Part shown: piece by piece, positions 23,581 to 35,784 of the stretch
Numbering within the stretch: the stretch's first letter is position 1
Layout of the letters: every line of letters starts with the position of its first letter
Assembly (NCBI GenBank): GCA_954871525.1
Contig: OX940871.1
Span: 14,786,532-14,850,531, forward strand
DNA: 64,000 nt
Source of the DNA: Parietaria judaica
Lineage: Eukaryota; Streptophyta; Magnoliopsida; Rosales; Urticaceae
Direction: 5' to 3'
Made by a program: the position numbers and the translations under genes
Notes under the pieces: model-generated
Databases searched by the model: none
What the model was told of the DNA's origin: nothing
What the model saw: the letters and a program-made list of their open reading frames with translations, nothing else

Positions 23581-23730
23581 ATACCGGTCCGATTTTTCGG
23601 GTCGGGAATTAATTAAATTAATATTAAAATATCCAGAAATAAATTTCAATTTTAATTATTAATTTATTCATCAAATAATTTGTTCTTTAAACCCTTCAAT
23701 TAAATTACGTAATTATTTATCCTTGAACAT

Positions 23731-23745
23731 GGCTCTGATACCAAT
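23731..23745 (-). promoter_or_regulatory. Copia primer-binding site (initiator tRNA-Met type)
   Basis: Minus-strand reading ATTGGTATCAGAGCC directly next to the inner end of the 5' LTR. TGGTATCAGAGC is the usual complement of the plant initiator tRNA-Met 3' end. Confidence 0.93.
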
Positions 23746-24528
23746 TGTTGGAAATCACGTCTCGGATTCCGTATAATTATCACGATTCATACGTCCGAAC
23801 CGTCAGGGTAACATTTAAAAAATTATTTTAAAGCGGAAAACTTGTTATCCAAACAACGGTCCGAATATCGGATAATAACCATATCCCAAGATCTGATAAA
23901 TATTATGCAATTTAATATTCATAACTCATTATTAATAAACTAGTCATAATAGGAAATAAATAGAAAGCAGTAAATGTTTGCATTTATTAACCCAATGCAT
24001 AAGGCCGTACCTCGTTTGGCGATTTCGGCTGCGTACTCTGAGTCGGGCAGGGCTCCGCCGTTGCTGAGGGAATCTCCCGTGATCTTCCGGGATATTCTCC
24101 TGGAATCCTCGTACCGAAGCGTGGGCTTCGCCGGCAGGACTCCGTCGCAAAATTTTTAACTGATGGTTCTTTTTAAGCTTCCGGAGAAATAGTCTCCTAA
24201 GCCGAACCAGAAGAAGAGATCAGAGAGAAAATTCGCAGACCCTGAAGGAGAGGGAGAGTTCGAATTTTTCTCTGGGGAAAGGTGTGAAAAATGTGTAGAA
24301 TGAGCTCCCTATTTATAGGCTTAAGACTGTAACCGATTTGGAGATATTCCCTCCCTAAATTCGAATTTCATTAATTAAATATAATTAATTATCTCAATCC
24401 AATGGTCCAGATTTAATCTCATCTAAATCCAATGGATATAATCAATTAGGGATTTAATTAAATAAGAAAGATTTAGATAAATCAAAAATCCAATCTTATC
24501 TTCTCATCATCATAAAATTCGAATTATG

Positions 24529-24563
<35 letters not shown>

Positions 24564-26505
24564 AAATTTGAATCATTATTATCTAGATCCAACGGTTGAG
24601 ATGATTCTTAAAACCGATCTAATGGATCAAATAAGTTTAGGATAAATTAATTTATTAAAACAAATTTTTCGAATTTATCCATAAACCTAATTCGAATATA
24701 TATAGATATATATATATATATAATTAATCAATTCTTAATCCGACGGTATAGATTAAATCTTAGACCGATCCAACGGATATAATTGATTAATCAAATTCGA
24801 AAAAATAAAACTTGGTCACCAAGTTATTAATTTCGAATTCATCAATATCCTAATCCAACGGTTGATACTAAATCATAACCAATCCAATGGATAATATTGA
24901 TTTTAGGGATTTGCCAAATTACCAAAACATTTGGTACTTATGCCGCAAATATAGAAATACCAAATCATTCTATTCGAATTTAACTAGGGTTTCATATGAC
25001 AAACCCTAATTCGAATTTACACATATTAATATATATAATTATATATATTCATTTATTAATATAAATCTATTAATTATTAATTAATTATTAATAAGATATT
25101 AATAATTAAATCCAAATAATTAAATTATATTAATAAATCCTGATCTCAATATCACACATAAAAATGTCATGGTGACACACCATCATTTAAATTCGTGACA
25201 TGTGATTTAATTTCAAAGTTTATCGAAACGATCACAAACTTAGAAAATCCATAAATCACTAACCGTAAGTCGAAATGACTTGGTTCAAAAAGCAAAGTTG
25301 CTTAGAATTTAATTTCCAACAACATGGTGCTGATAGAAAATCTAAATTCTAACTTTCTTTTTGTCAGTTAATTTCGTGTACCAAAATATGATACTTTTGC
25401 CACGCCAACGATAAAACTATCTGATGTCTGACACAGACCTTTCAGTTTTATAAGTCAAGCCAAATGATTAAACATTATCCAGAATGTATTTTAATCACGT
25501 ACGTATCATCCGTTACGGAGCTATCCTGGGGACCATGGACCCGTATCACTTAAGCTCCAACGAACTGCTAGTTGTTCGTCAAACCTCGAAGTGATTCCAC
25601 TATAGACCCGAGGCTGCACTCTTTAGTGATACGGTATATATTATTCCCTTTCTAATAGCAGGGTGTCCATTGATACAATCAAATTCGGGTTATTGATCTT
25701 TCACTTGATGATTCATAAATGAGCAGGCGGTTTTTACCGTTATGCCCCTCATTGTATTTACTTCCTTGACTTAGTCAGCAATATCATGAGTAACCCACTT
25801 ATGGTTTCGATTCATAAGTTGCGCATGGGTATCTCTCACTTCTCACCACCGACAATCAAGGGAATCATCATCACTCTAAGGAGAGCTGTGTGATGCCCAT
25901 GTCTATGACCAAGCTACCCTTACTGCTGACTCTCATGTTCCCAAAATAATAGTGTTGGGAACAGCTGTAATATTTCGTGTTCTTTAACGGTTAAATCAAA
26001 GAACAATCAAGTCAGCAGCTTGGACTCAAGATCACTCAGGACTTAGATCGAATATCCATTTGATCATCTACTAGTGACTCAACTCCAAGTTATCAGTGAC
26101 GGTCTTATATGATGACTTCCGGAGTTTAAGTCAGGTCCAGTCCAGTATGAAGACACTTCATACTTAATGCACTTCTAGTGAGTGTGACACACACAAAATC
26201 CAGAATAGGATTATCACTTAGTCACATTAATGACCTTATACGATTAATGGGCTCCCACCCAGTTGATCAGGTCACGGACATTTTAAGTTCATTTATTATG
26301 ATTATTAATTCTTCCACACATTGACTCTGTTGTGATAATAATAACATAATTGCATCCTTCATGAACTAAGGAATCAAACATTCTATTTTACTCTACCGGA
26401 AACTATAATAAGATTATCATAATAAGCATCATCTTTATTCAACGACTTGTCATAATCTTTTACAAAGGGATAAAATATCTTGTTTAAGGACACATATGTC
26501 CAACA
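23746..26505 (-). repeat. 5' LTR of the Copia element
   Basis: 2760 bases, TG...CA on both strands, followed by CAAGC. A TATA box (minus-strand TATAAATA at about 24310-24317) gives a U3 of about 2.2 kb and an R-U5 of about 0.55 kb. AT-dinucleotide runs near 24530-24565 differ in length from the partner LTR. Confidence 0.92.
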
Positions 26506-26510
26506 CAAGC

Positions 26511-27102
26511 TACCTTCATTGTTGACTATCATGTTCCCAAAATAATAGTATTGGGAACAGCGGTAATATATTGTGTTCTTAAACGGTTAAATCAAAGAAC
26601 AATCAAGTCAACAGATCAGACTCAAGATCACTCAGGACTTAGATCGAATATCCATTTGATCATCTCTTAGTGACTCAACTTCAAGTTATCAGTGACGGTC
26701 TTATATGATAACTTCTTGAGTTTAAGTCAGGTCCAGTCCAGTATGAAGACGCTTCATACTTAATGCACTTCTAATAAATGTGACACACACACTTAATCCA
26801 GAATATGATTATATCACCTAGTCACATTAATGACCTTTTCGATTAATGGGCTCCCACCCAGTTAATCAGGTCACGGACATTTTAAGTTCATTTATTATGA
26901 TTATCAATTCTCCCTCACATTGACTCGGGTGTGATGATAATAACATAATTGCATTCCATTATGAACTATGGATCAAACATTCTATTATACTCTACAGAAA
27001 CTATAATAAGATTAACATAATAAGTATTATCTTTATTCAACGACTAGTCATAATCTTTTACAAATGGGTTAAAACAGCTTGTTTAAGGACACATGTCCAA
27101 CA
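26511..27102 (-). repeat. Solo Copia LTR, second half
   Basis: Continues the LTR interrupted at 15986 (taccttcattgttgactatcatg matches the LTR body) and ends in ggacacatgtccaaca at 27102, the same terminus as the two Copia LTRs. Confidence 0.85.
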
Positions 27103-27621
27103 AGAGGAAGAAAGGAATTCCAGGTATAAGAGAGAGGTTGGGAGAAGGCGAAGAGGCACGATTCGATCGGATGGATCAGAGTGGATACGTGGGGAGCCTG
27201 TCGACGGTCAGGATGAAAGAGCCGTTGGAAATCCCATAAAGCAGGTACTCGAGTGCCTGGGGAACCCCGCATTAAATGCGGATGGGATTCGAGGCGTCAC
27301 TGCATGCGCAGTGATCGGACCTCGACACGTCAGCGTGGGGGGTCGGTTCCTCATCGCGAGGATACGGTCGTCGAGCGGTGACCCTCGAAGGTATAGCCCT
27401 ATCGTCCGATGAGAGTCGTCGCCCGGAGAGTCTTCTGTAGTTTTTCCTCGAGCGTGCGCACGTGGCGCGTCAGACTGAGGTCGGTCCCTCGTCGCGGGAA
27501 GATTGTCGGTGTTCGATGACCCTCGAGGGGATCATCTTGTCGCTCGATGACGATTGTCGTGTAGTGTTCCTTCCTTCTGCATTTTCCCAAGTGCTCACAC
27601 TTGGCAAAATGGGGGACTGAC
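27103..27621 (-). promoter_or_regulatory. Displaced promoter region of the Tat antisense gene, plus polypurine tract
   Basis: On the minus strand a block reading GCATTTAATGCGGGG ... GCACTCGAGT (27245-27290) corresponds to GCATTAAATGCGGGG ... GCACTCGAGT at 52246-52279, upstream of the antisense gene of the second element. A TATA-like tcttatacc follows near 27123-27131. Removing the Copia DNA puts the block about 240 bases before the ATG, close to the 260 bases in the second element. So the solo LTR landed in the leader of this gene, close to its transcription start. The plus-strand polypurine stretch aatgggggactgac (27608-27621) adjoins the 3' LTR. Confidence 0.6.
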
Positions 27622-28366
27622 TGTTAAGGTCGGATTCGGTCAAATCCACCCTCAACTTTACACTTGTCGTTTTCCAATGGAACGACGATGGTTGAGAGGG
27701 CGAGGCGGCGATGGGCCCTTGGCCCATCAGAAGAGTGGCCATGGAGGAGGCAGCCCGAGCTCATCGAGGCTGGCTAGGTTGCGACGGGCCCTCGGCTCAT
27801 CAAGAGAGCGGTGACCGAGGAGGAATCCCAAGCCCATTAAGGTCTAGGGTTTCTCTCGAGGATGCGACAAGAAAGTACGACCCGGGGGGACCACTGCTGG
27901 GTAGTGCGCTCAGGATGTGGCAGGGGGGACAACGTTAGTGGAAACGAGCTCCTCTGGTATCCGCGGAGAATGTCAGAGAGGGGGACCACTGAATATTCGG
28001 AGGTGGGACCATCTGAAGATCATCCAGGGGATTCGAGCCAAGAGGTGGTCCGAGCTCCACTATAAATAGAGGAGAGGACTCCCATTTGAGTGGGGCAGAA
28101 ATCAGGAGAGAAGAGAGCATAAGTGTCATCGCATAGCACTTAGAGAGTTGGAGTCTTTGATCCATTAGGATTTGTTCATCGATAACATCTCCGAATCTAT
28201 CAATCTTTGTATAATCGTTTTCCTCTTTGAGGTTCCAAGCTATAAACGGAAGAGACCGATCCCTCTCGTAATTATAATCAATCAAAGATACCCCTTCATT
28301 CGTGTTATTTGTTTGCTTGTGTTGTGTATGTTTGTGACTGCAAGGCGGTGCGAATCGCCCTCTACA
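27622..28366 (+). repeat. 3' LTR of the first Tat element
   Basis: Same length as the 5' LTR, starts TGTTAAGG, ends ctctaca, followed by the target duplication GTAAT at 28367-28371. Confidence 0.94.
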
Positions 28367-28671
28367 GTAATTATTAACGCATGGGCTATTCAGAGGGATC
28401 CAAAATTGTGGGACAGCGCGGAGGAGTTCATTCCCGAGAGATTCGATAAGAGCTCGGGCGAGTTCAAATTCATACCCTTTGGCTTTGGAAGAAGGGCTTG
28501 TCATTCGGTATTGCTAGTTTAGAGTACTTGGCTGCAAACGTGTTGAATTGGTTCAATTGGGAATTGCCCAGTGCAGTTTCGCCCCAATAACTAGACATGA
28601 GCGAAAGTTACGGACTTGCCATTCGTAAGAAAGTTCAAATTTACGCTGTACCAAAACCGTACTTTCCGTGA
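28367..28671 (+). pseudogene. CYP71-like P450 pseudogene, right part
   Basis: After the GTAAT duplication the P450 frame resumes at 28372 with [13 protein letters not shown] and the PERF motif (EFIPERFD). It runs into the heme loop FGFGRRAC, where bases coding for the following Pro-Gly and neighbours are missing and the frame shifts. In the shifted frame the normal C-terminal continuation is readable ([22 protein letters not shown] region), then an in-frame TAA in the SPQ*LDMSE segment, then a natural end at 28669-28671. Besides the retrotransposon insertion, the gene thus carries a heme-loop deletion and a nonsense codon. Confidence 0.9.
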
Positions 28672-30111
28672 TGAAGCAACTGTTTGTGGTATATCCAAGA
28701 ATAAATTGACTGGACACTAGTTCTAAAGAGTAATTGTTTCCTTCCATACTAATCTGTTATTATTCATTGTTTCAATCTCATTTGATGACTGATGGCTAAT
28801 ACGAAAATGAATTTGAGTTTGTTTTTTAAGAATTTGGAATTGAACTTCCTTAACATTATATAATAGAAGCAAATTATCTATATCTTGGTCTCCAAAACTG
28901 ATTACGTGCAGTACGAGTAAATTTGAGTTTTTTATTTTTATTTTGTGTTTGTAAATAATTTTACTAATTATATGTTTATGAGAGAGATATCATAGAACTA
29001 TACACAAATAAAGATAAGGGTCCCCCTTTGGTTATAATACTTCAATAGTTATCAATTTTATGGCTCTATTGCAAATTAGCCAAATGAAACTTAACATTTG
29101 CGAAATAACTTATATTGCGAAATAACTTATATGTTCTGTTAATATATTGGACTAGCAAATTAACCATATTAATTAATATAATTTTGAATTCAGTATCCAA
29201 TTATTAATAATTACTATTATAATTTTGAATTCAGTATCCATCTAATTCGTATTTAACTTCCAAAGAATAATCAACGATTTAAAAAAATGAATTAATATAT
29301 TGTATATATAATATATATATATATATATGTTTATATGAGTTAATGTGGTACAATTCCGTGCTTAAAAACATTTATTAACGTGAATTATCAACATGGATTA
29401 ACGTGATTTAGAATATTAATCAACATATAAAGACTTTACTACTCTTAATTATTAATAATAAAAAATATTATTCGTATTAAAATTTGAATACATTAGTCAA
29501 TTGTTTTAAATACAAATATAAAATAAGAAATAAATTAGGCTACAAAATAAGTAACAAAACTTCAAATACCATAAACCAACTCTCTCTCCCTCTCTCAAAG
29601 TTCTTGAAAAGAGTTCGAGACTTAGTCATGTATTTGGCAACCATCACCTCGTCAGAGATTCATCTCTGCCTCTTTCGACCATATTCTGAAGAAGTTCAGG
29701 GAGGAACACCTCGTCGATGGTTGTGAACATCAATAGACTAAAACAAACACGAATTAACAAACATTAACATGAATGTATAACAAATTAAACCAATATCATT
29801 TCCGAATTGACTAACATTAACACGAATTAACAAATATTAACATAAATCTACAACGAAAAACAAAAAAATTGACACGAATAAAAAACAAAAAACACAAAAT
29901 AAATGTGAACTAACACGAATTAACACAAGATTAACACGAAAAAACACAAAATTAACACGAATAAACCAAACCAAAACAAACACAAAATACACATGAATTA
30001 ATACGAATCGAATAAGCGAAACAGACTAAATTCATAAGCATTGGAGTTCCGAAATTGAGAAATTAACATAGAAAAATTGAAAAAGAAATATAGATTTCAT
30101 CTCAGAGATGA
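28672..30111. other. AT-rich spacer, no gene seen
   Basis: Contains a TA run at about 29305-29328, a CT-rich patch at 29580-29600, and an A-rich stretch (29730-30010) in which ttaacacgaa-like words recur irregularly. No coding sequence is supported. Confidence 0.6.
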
Positions 30112-30364
30112 GAACGGACCAGTCGCGCGAACTCAATTTTGATGGCGAATCAGCGAATGAGCATGCCTTGCAAGGCCTTCATGGCGGCCTCCACGCGGTT
30201 GAAAAAGACGAAGGCGTAGCTTCGCCAAACATGTTGATGAGCTCGACGTCGGTGGTGAGGTTTTTGACCCAGAGGTTGTTCGACGGCCTATCTATGTTGT
30301 CCTGCTTGCTGAACTTCGCCGAACGCAGATCTGCGATTCGCGAGACAAGGTCGCGAATCTCCAA
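30112..30364 (-). pseudogene. FPA-like (spen family) RRM pseudogene fragment
   Basis: Minus-strand frames contain NNLWVKNLTTDVELINMFG, like RNP2 of the first RRM of FPA-type proteins (normally LWVGNL). After a deletion of about a dozen codons and a frameshift, SYAFVFFNRVEAAMKALQG (RNP1 and following helix) appears, then a TGA and FAIKIEFARL. FPA-type proteins bind RNA and promote proximal polyadenylation. Only one broken RRM is present, with no intron-exon context, so it looks like a gene-fragment relic rather than a gene. Confidence 0.7.
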
Positions 30365-33300
30365 AATTGATCAAACACATCGTCAAAATGAAAATGAAGA
30401 ATCAAATCCGAGGGAGATTTGAATAAGTCAACCAATAAATTAGGTATTTAATACGTAAAAATTTGCACAGTTAATAATAAATCTTTTCAAACAATAAAAA
30501 AAAATATTGAAAGAAACTTCATAAGGGAAAATGTAGAATGAAATTTGTGTTGAAAACGCAACATCATCAAAAATGACTATTCCCCTAAAAAAATCAAAAG
30601 TTGACTAAAAATGTAATTCCAACGTTTGCACATGGCTATTACGTGCATTTTTTGTTAATTTTACGTATTGATTGTAATTTTTTGTTAAATTTTTGCATTT
30701 TGGTCTAGATTGACATTGTTGTGTTGTTTTTAGAATTTCTTTTAAAAAGTACTATCAGAAAAAGTATTGTAAGAGAAAATAAAGAACTATTTTGTTAATC
30801 AAAATAGAAAAAAATAAACATCAATTACGTGAGCCTATGAAAAAGTAATTGATAAATTCAAGGGCCCATTTTTGTTGTTGTTAAAAGGCCTTCTGGAAGC
30901 AATTTTTTTGTCGCATATCTTCTGTAAAGTGGACTCTTGTTAATGGATCGAACAACTTACTTGCTCTTGTCCTTTCAGCTCACGGAATTGATGATTGTCA
31001 CAAGTTTATTCGTTGATAATCATCGAAAACAATCTAGTAAACTAGATTTGTATACCCTATCCATCAACAAACCTGTTACCAAAAATAAATCTGCGATAAT
31101 AACCTGTAACACTGATCCATCAACATTATCTGTTAACCGGCAAAAACAATAACCGTAACACTGATCGGGACTATAAAGAAATGCATTGACATGTTACTCT
31201 GCCATATAATTTATGTCTTATGTAAGCGCCTAATTATGACTAAAAGACTATGTACAAATAAAAGGGTAAATGGGGGCATATGTTATAGTTTTTTTACAAA
31301 CATCGTTGCTATGATCCCTTTTTTTTTTGCCGGCACATATTCCCAATTTCTTAAAATGCTAACTTCTGTCAGCCTTCTTTAATGGTTTCCCTCGTACATG
31401 GTGCTAGCACTTTCTTCACGAGGAGCTCATCCAGACGGTGTCCGATTAATGGTAAATGTGTTCTACGTCGGGATTGGGCGCTCAGCTGTGAGAGAGCACA
31501 GCATGTGTCCATAATAACTAAAATTAAAATGAGAATTTGATGGAAGCAGATGGAGACTAATATTATAAGATTTTAGGAATACATACTTTTAATGTTTAAT
31601 TTTTTTAGTCTCAAATAAATTTACGTAACTACCGTTTTTCTCCGTCATACGTGAAGGCTCTTTTTATAAAATCGAGATGGGAACACTATGTGAGTGTTCT
31701 CCAACTATTTGTAAAACCAAAAAAAATAATGCTAATGCCAACAACTCGTATAAGATCACCTTGAGGACTATGCCATCGATATCGGCATATTAACACTAAT
31801 ACAACTATTATCACCTAAACTTAACCCTAGAACATAAATTTAACAAACAAATCGAACCATACCTTCAAAAGGACCCTAAATTCGAAAACAAGAAGATTTA
31901 GCTTAGCGCAATGGGAATTCCATCGACTTTTTTGTGAAAATGGGAATATTTGGCTTTAGAGGGTCGTTATTCCATGAAAAATTAGGGAAGATGGGCATTT
32001 CATCGGCATGCCCGCGATACTTGGAAAAACAATAACGACTTCTTGAGAATATCGTTTCGCATATCTAAAAAAAAGATAGATTGTCAATATCGACGGATTT
32101 CCAGGATATTTTGAACCATGTTTAGAACCTCGGTTTATATATATAATATTAGTATTTTATACCATGAAAAGTTGTTGGAAAAATTTTATTGGTACACGTT
32201 GCTTCTTGGTATTTGTGTGAAACCAAAATAACTACCGACATTGCTTTTTAGATATTGGCACAATTTGATATAACTTTGTTTTTTAATAATTATTTTTAGT
32301 TTCAATTTTTGAAAAAAAAAATGCTTTAAAAAATATTGACTTGTGTTTGGTAATTTTTTATAAAAACAGATGTTATTGGTAACAAAAGTTGATTAAGTGT
32401 TTGGTAAAATAAATATATTTAAGGTAAAAAAATTAAAATAGACTAAAAGATTATTTTTGTTTTTAGAAAAAACCAAAAACTACGAATCCTAGCTTTTACG
32501 ACTCATGTACAAACATCTAAATTATTTTTGTGTTTTTTGTATAACCAATTTTGCCAAACACATAAAAAATAGTTTAATTTATTCTAACAACAAAAACGGG
32601 GCTAAATAAGCTATGTTAAACGCACCTAATATTGTTTAATTTTCTACTCAACATGGACGTAAGAGAGGTGCCACTGCGACGTCTATATAAAACTTAAAAG
32701 TATTAATTATAAAAGTATTTAAATTTTGACTAACTAAATTAGACCGATTTTAAATGAAAAATAATAATAATGATAAACTCATAAAAGTATCCAAAATCAA
32801 CATGCGTGAGGCATCACATTTTCCATTCATTTTTTTCATTGAATTCAAATGAAAAAGGATGCAAGACAACTGGATAAGCACGTTAATGTGTCTTTGAGAT
32901 ATGATTTAATAAAACTATGCTAAACAAATTTACCTATGTCCGTCAAAAAATTGATACGAAAATTAAATTGCCTTGTTTTTGTTGACTTCGAGTACTTTTA
33001 TCATTTTTTTTTTACTTTGGACCTTTTATGCCTCAATTAGTCAAAATTTGAGTAATTTCTTGCTATTTTTATATGATTTTGCATTGCATGCAGTAATCTT
33101 TTGACATATATAGTAATTATTATTTTATATTTCTTAGGTTAGGGCAACAACAAGAATATGGATATATAATTACGATTCACCAGCAAGAAGTCTAGTAAAA
33201 ACACTTGATTTATGCTTATAATTTTCAAAGTGCTTTTATCATTATGTCTTCGGCACATGTTAGTGCCTTAAACATTAAGATATGAAACACAGTAGTATTT

Positions 33301-33569
33301 GGCATGAATGATGATTAAGTTAGTTACACAAAGATATTCTTAGATACACTCTTATAAAAATAAATAAAATAAAATAAAATAAACAAACGTAAGAGCATCT
33401 CATGTGATATACTGTATTAAGGTGAAAGGAATGATTATGACATTGATTTTCTGTCATCACTTGATCAGAAATTATAAATGTTTGCTTGAATTTTACTACT
33501 TTATAACTAACAACAATTTATTTTAATTTTTGACTAATTTGGTAATGATTTCGTTTTCTTTTTCTCTCC
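30365..33569. other. AT-rich intergenic region
   Basis: No gene recognised. It holds one copy of a 153-base repeat (30957-31110) shared with 38825-38977. The remainder is low-complexity AT-rich DNA with short unconvincing open frames. Confidence 0.6.
30957..31110 (+). repeat. 153-bp dispersed repeat, copy 1
   Basis: ttacttgctcttgtcctttc ... gataataacctgtaac is repeated in the same orientation at 38825-38977, with one mismatch by eye (ccaaaaataa against ccaacaataa). The flanks differ, except that copy 2 abuts a long hairpin. Confidence 0.9.
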
Positions 33570-33577
33570 ATATAAAT
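33570..33577 (+). promoter_or_regulatory. TATA box of the peroxidase gene
   Basis: atataaat in a tctccatataaatcacg context, about 95 bases before the ATG. Confidence 0.65.
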
Positions 33578-33669
33578 CACGTTCGATCTGATTATTCTCC
33601 ATAAGAAAATTAAACACAAACACAAGAGGGAAAGGAAAATTTCCGGATCAGCAGGGAAATCCGAAAAGC

Positions 33670-35308
<1,639 letters not shown>

Positions 35309-35784
35309 GGGCTTTTTGTCTATTTATGTGTCGGTAATAGCTATCCCATTCAATGTTTCCTAAAGCTAGTAATGTAAAAGTTTCTACGGGTTCTCGCTAT
35401 AAGGATGGAAAGCCATGTATTTGTATTTCGGCACACGAAACATTAATGATGAACAAGAATACTGATAAGATACGAGTTAGAAATCAAACACAAGCCAACA
35501 GAACTTCATCGAAAAAGATGAATTCCCGGTACTATTATTGAACAAAGAAAATGAACTATAAAAGTAACGGCCGTTCCTTCACGAAAACACTTAAAGACAA
35601 TATGCCAAAAAAAAACGTACCGTCTCTCCTCGTGATAGGTGCCTAGGTATTAGAAAACCACAGTCCCTGCTTATTACGAACTACCAAAAAGACTCTAGTA
35701 ACCTAAGACATAAATAAGAGGTTTAACAAATACAAAACTTTAGAGACTTATAAGAAGGTTGAGATACATTTAGTTATTCTTTAA
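35309..35784. other. Convergent intergenic region
   Basis: Holds the 3' ends of the peroxidase (+) and methyltransferase (-) genes. No further gene seen. Confidence 0.6.

Larger units (their letters stand above)
15987..26505 (-). mobile_element. Ty1/Copia LTR retrotransposon, 10.5 kb, nested in the solo LTR
   Basis: Minus-strand element with LTRs of 2736 and 2760 bases (15987-18722 is its 3' LTR, 23746-26505 its 5' LTR). The target duplication CAAGC lies at 15982-15986 and 26506-26510. The LTRs differ by roughly 15 substitutions plus microsatellite indels by hand comparison (about 0.6%), so it is younger than the enclosing Tat element. It has an iMet-type primer site, protease-integrase and RT-RNaseH frames (one frameshift between them), and no recognisable Gag. 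Confidence 0.93.
2723..28366 (+). mobile_element. Tat-type Ty3/Gypsy LTR retrotransposon inserted in the P450 gene, carrying nested Copia DNA
   Basis: Two 745-base LTRs (2723-3467 and 27622-28366) begin TGTTAA and end TRCA. They differ at about 17 positions by my hand count, mostly transitions (about 2.3%). Order on the plus strand: LTR, primer-binding-like site, gag-protease, UAG, RT-RNaseH-second RNaseH-integrase, a 43-bp repeat array, an antisense gene, polypurine tract, LTR. Two RNase H domains and the absence of a chromodomain place it in the Tat/Ogre-like group. Passenger Copia DNA at 14247-27102 accounts for half its span; the element alone is about 12.8 kb. Pol has two frameshifts, so it is defective. 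Confidence 0.93.

Noticed and set aside
30108..30422. 104-codon plus-strand open frame
   Set aside because: It is the reverse shadow of the RRM relic, which is the recognisable protein on the minus strand.
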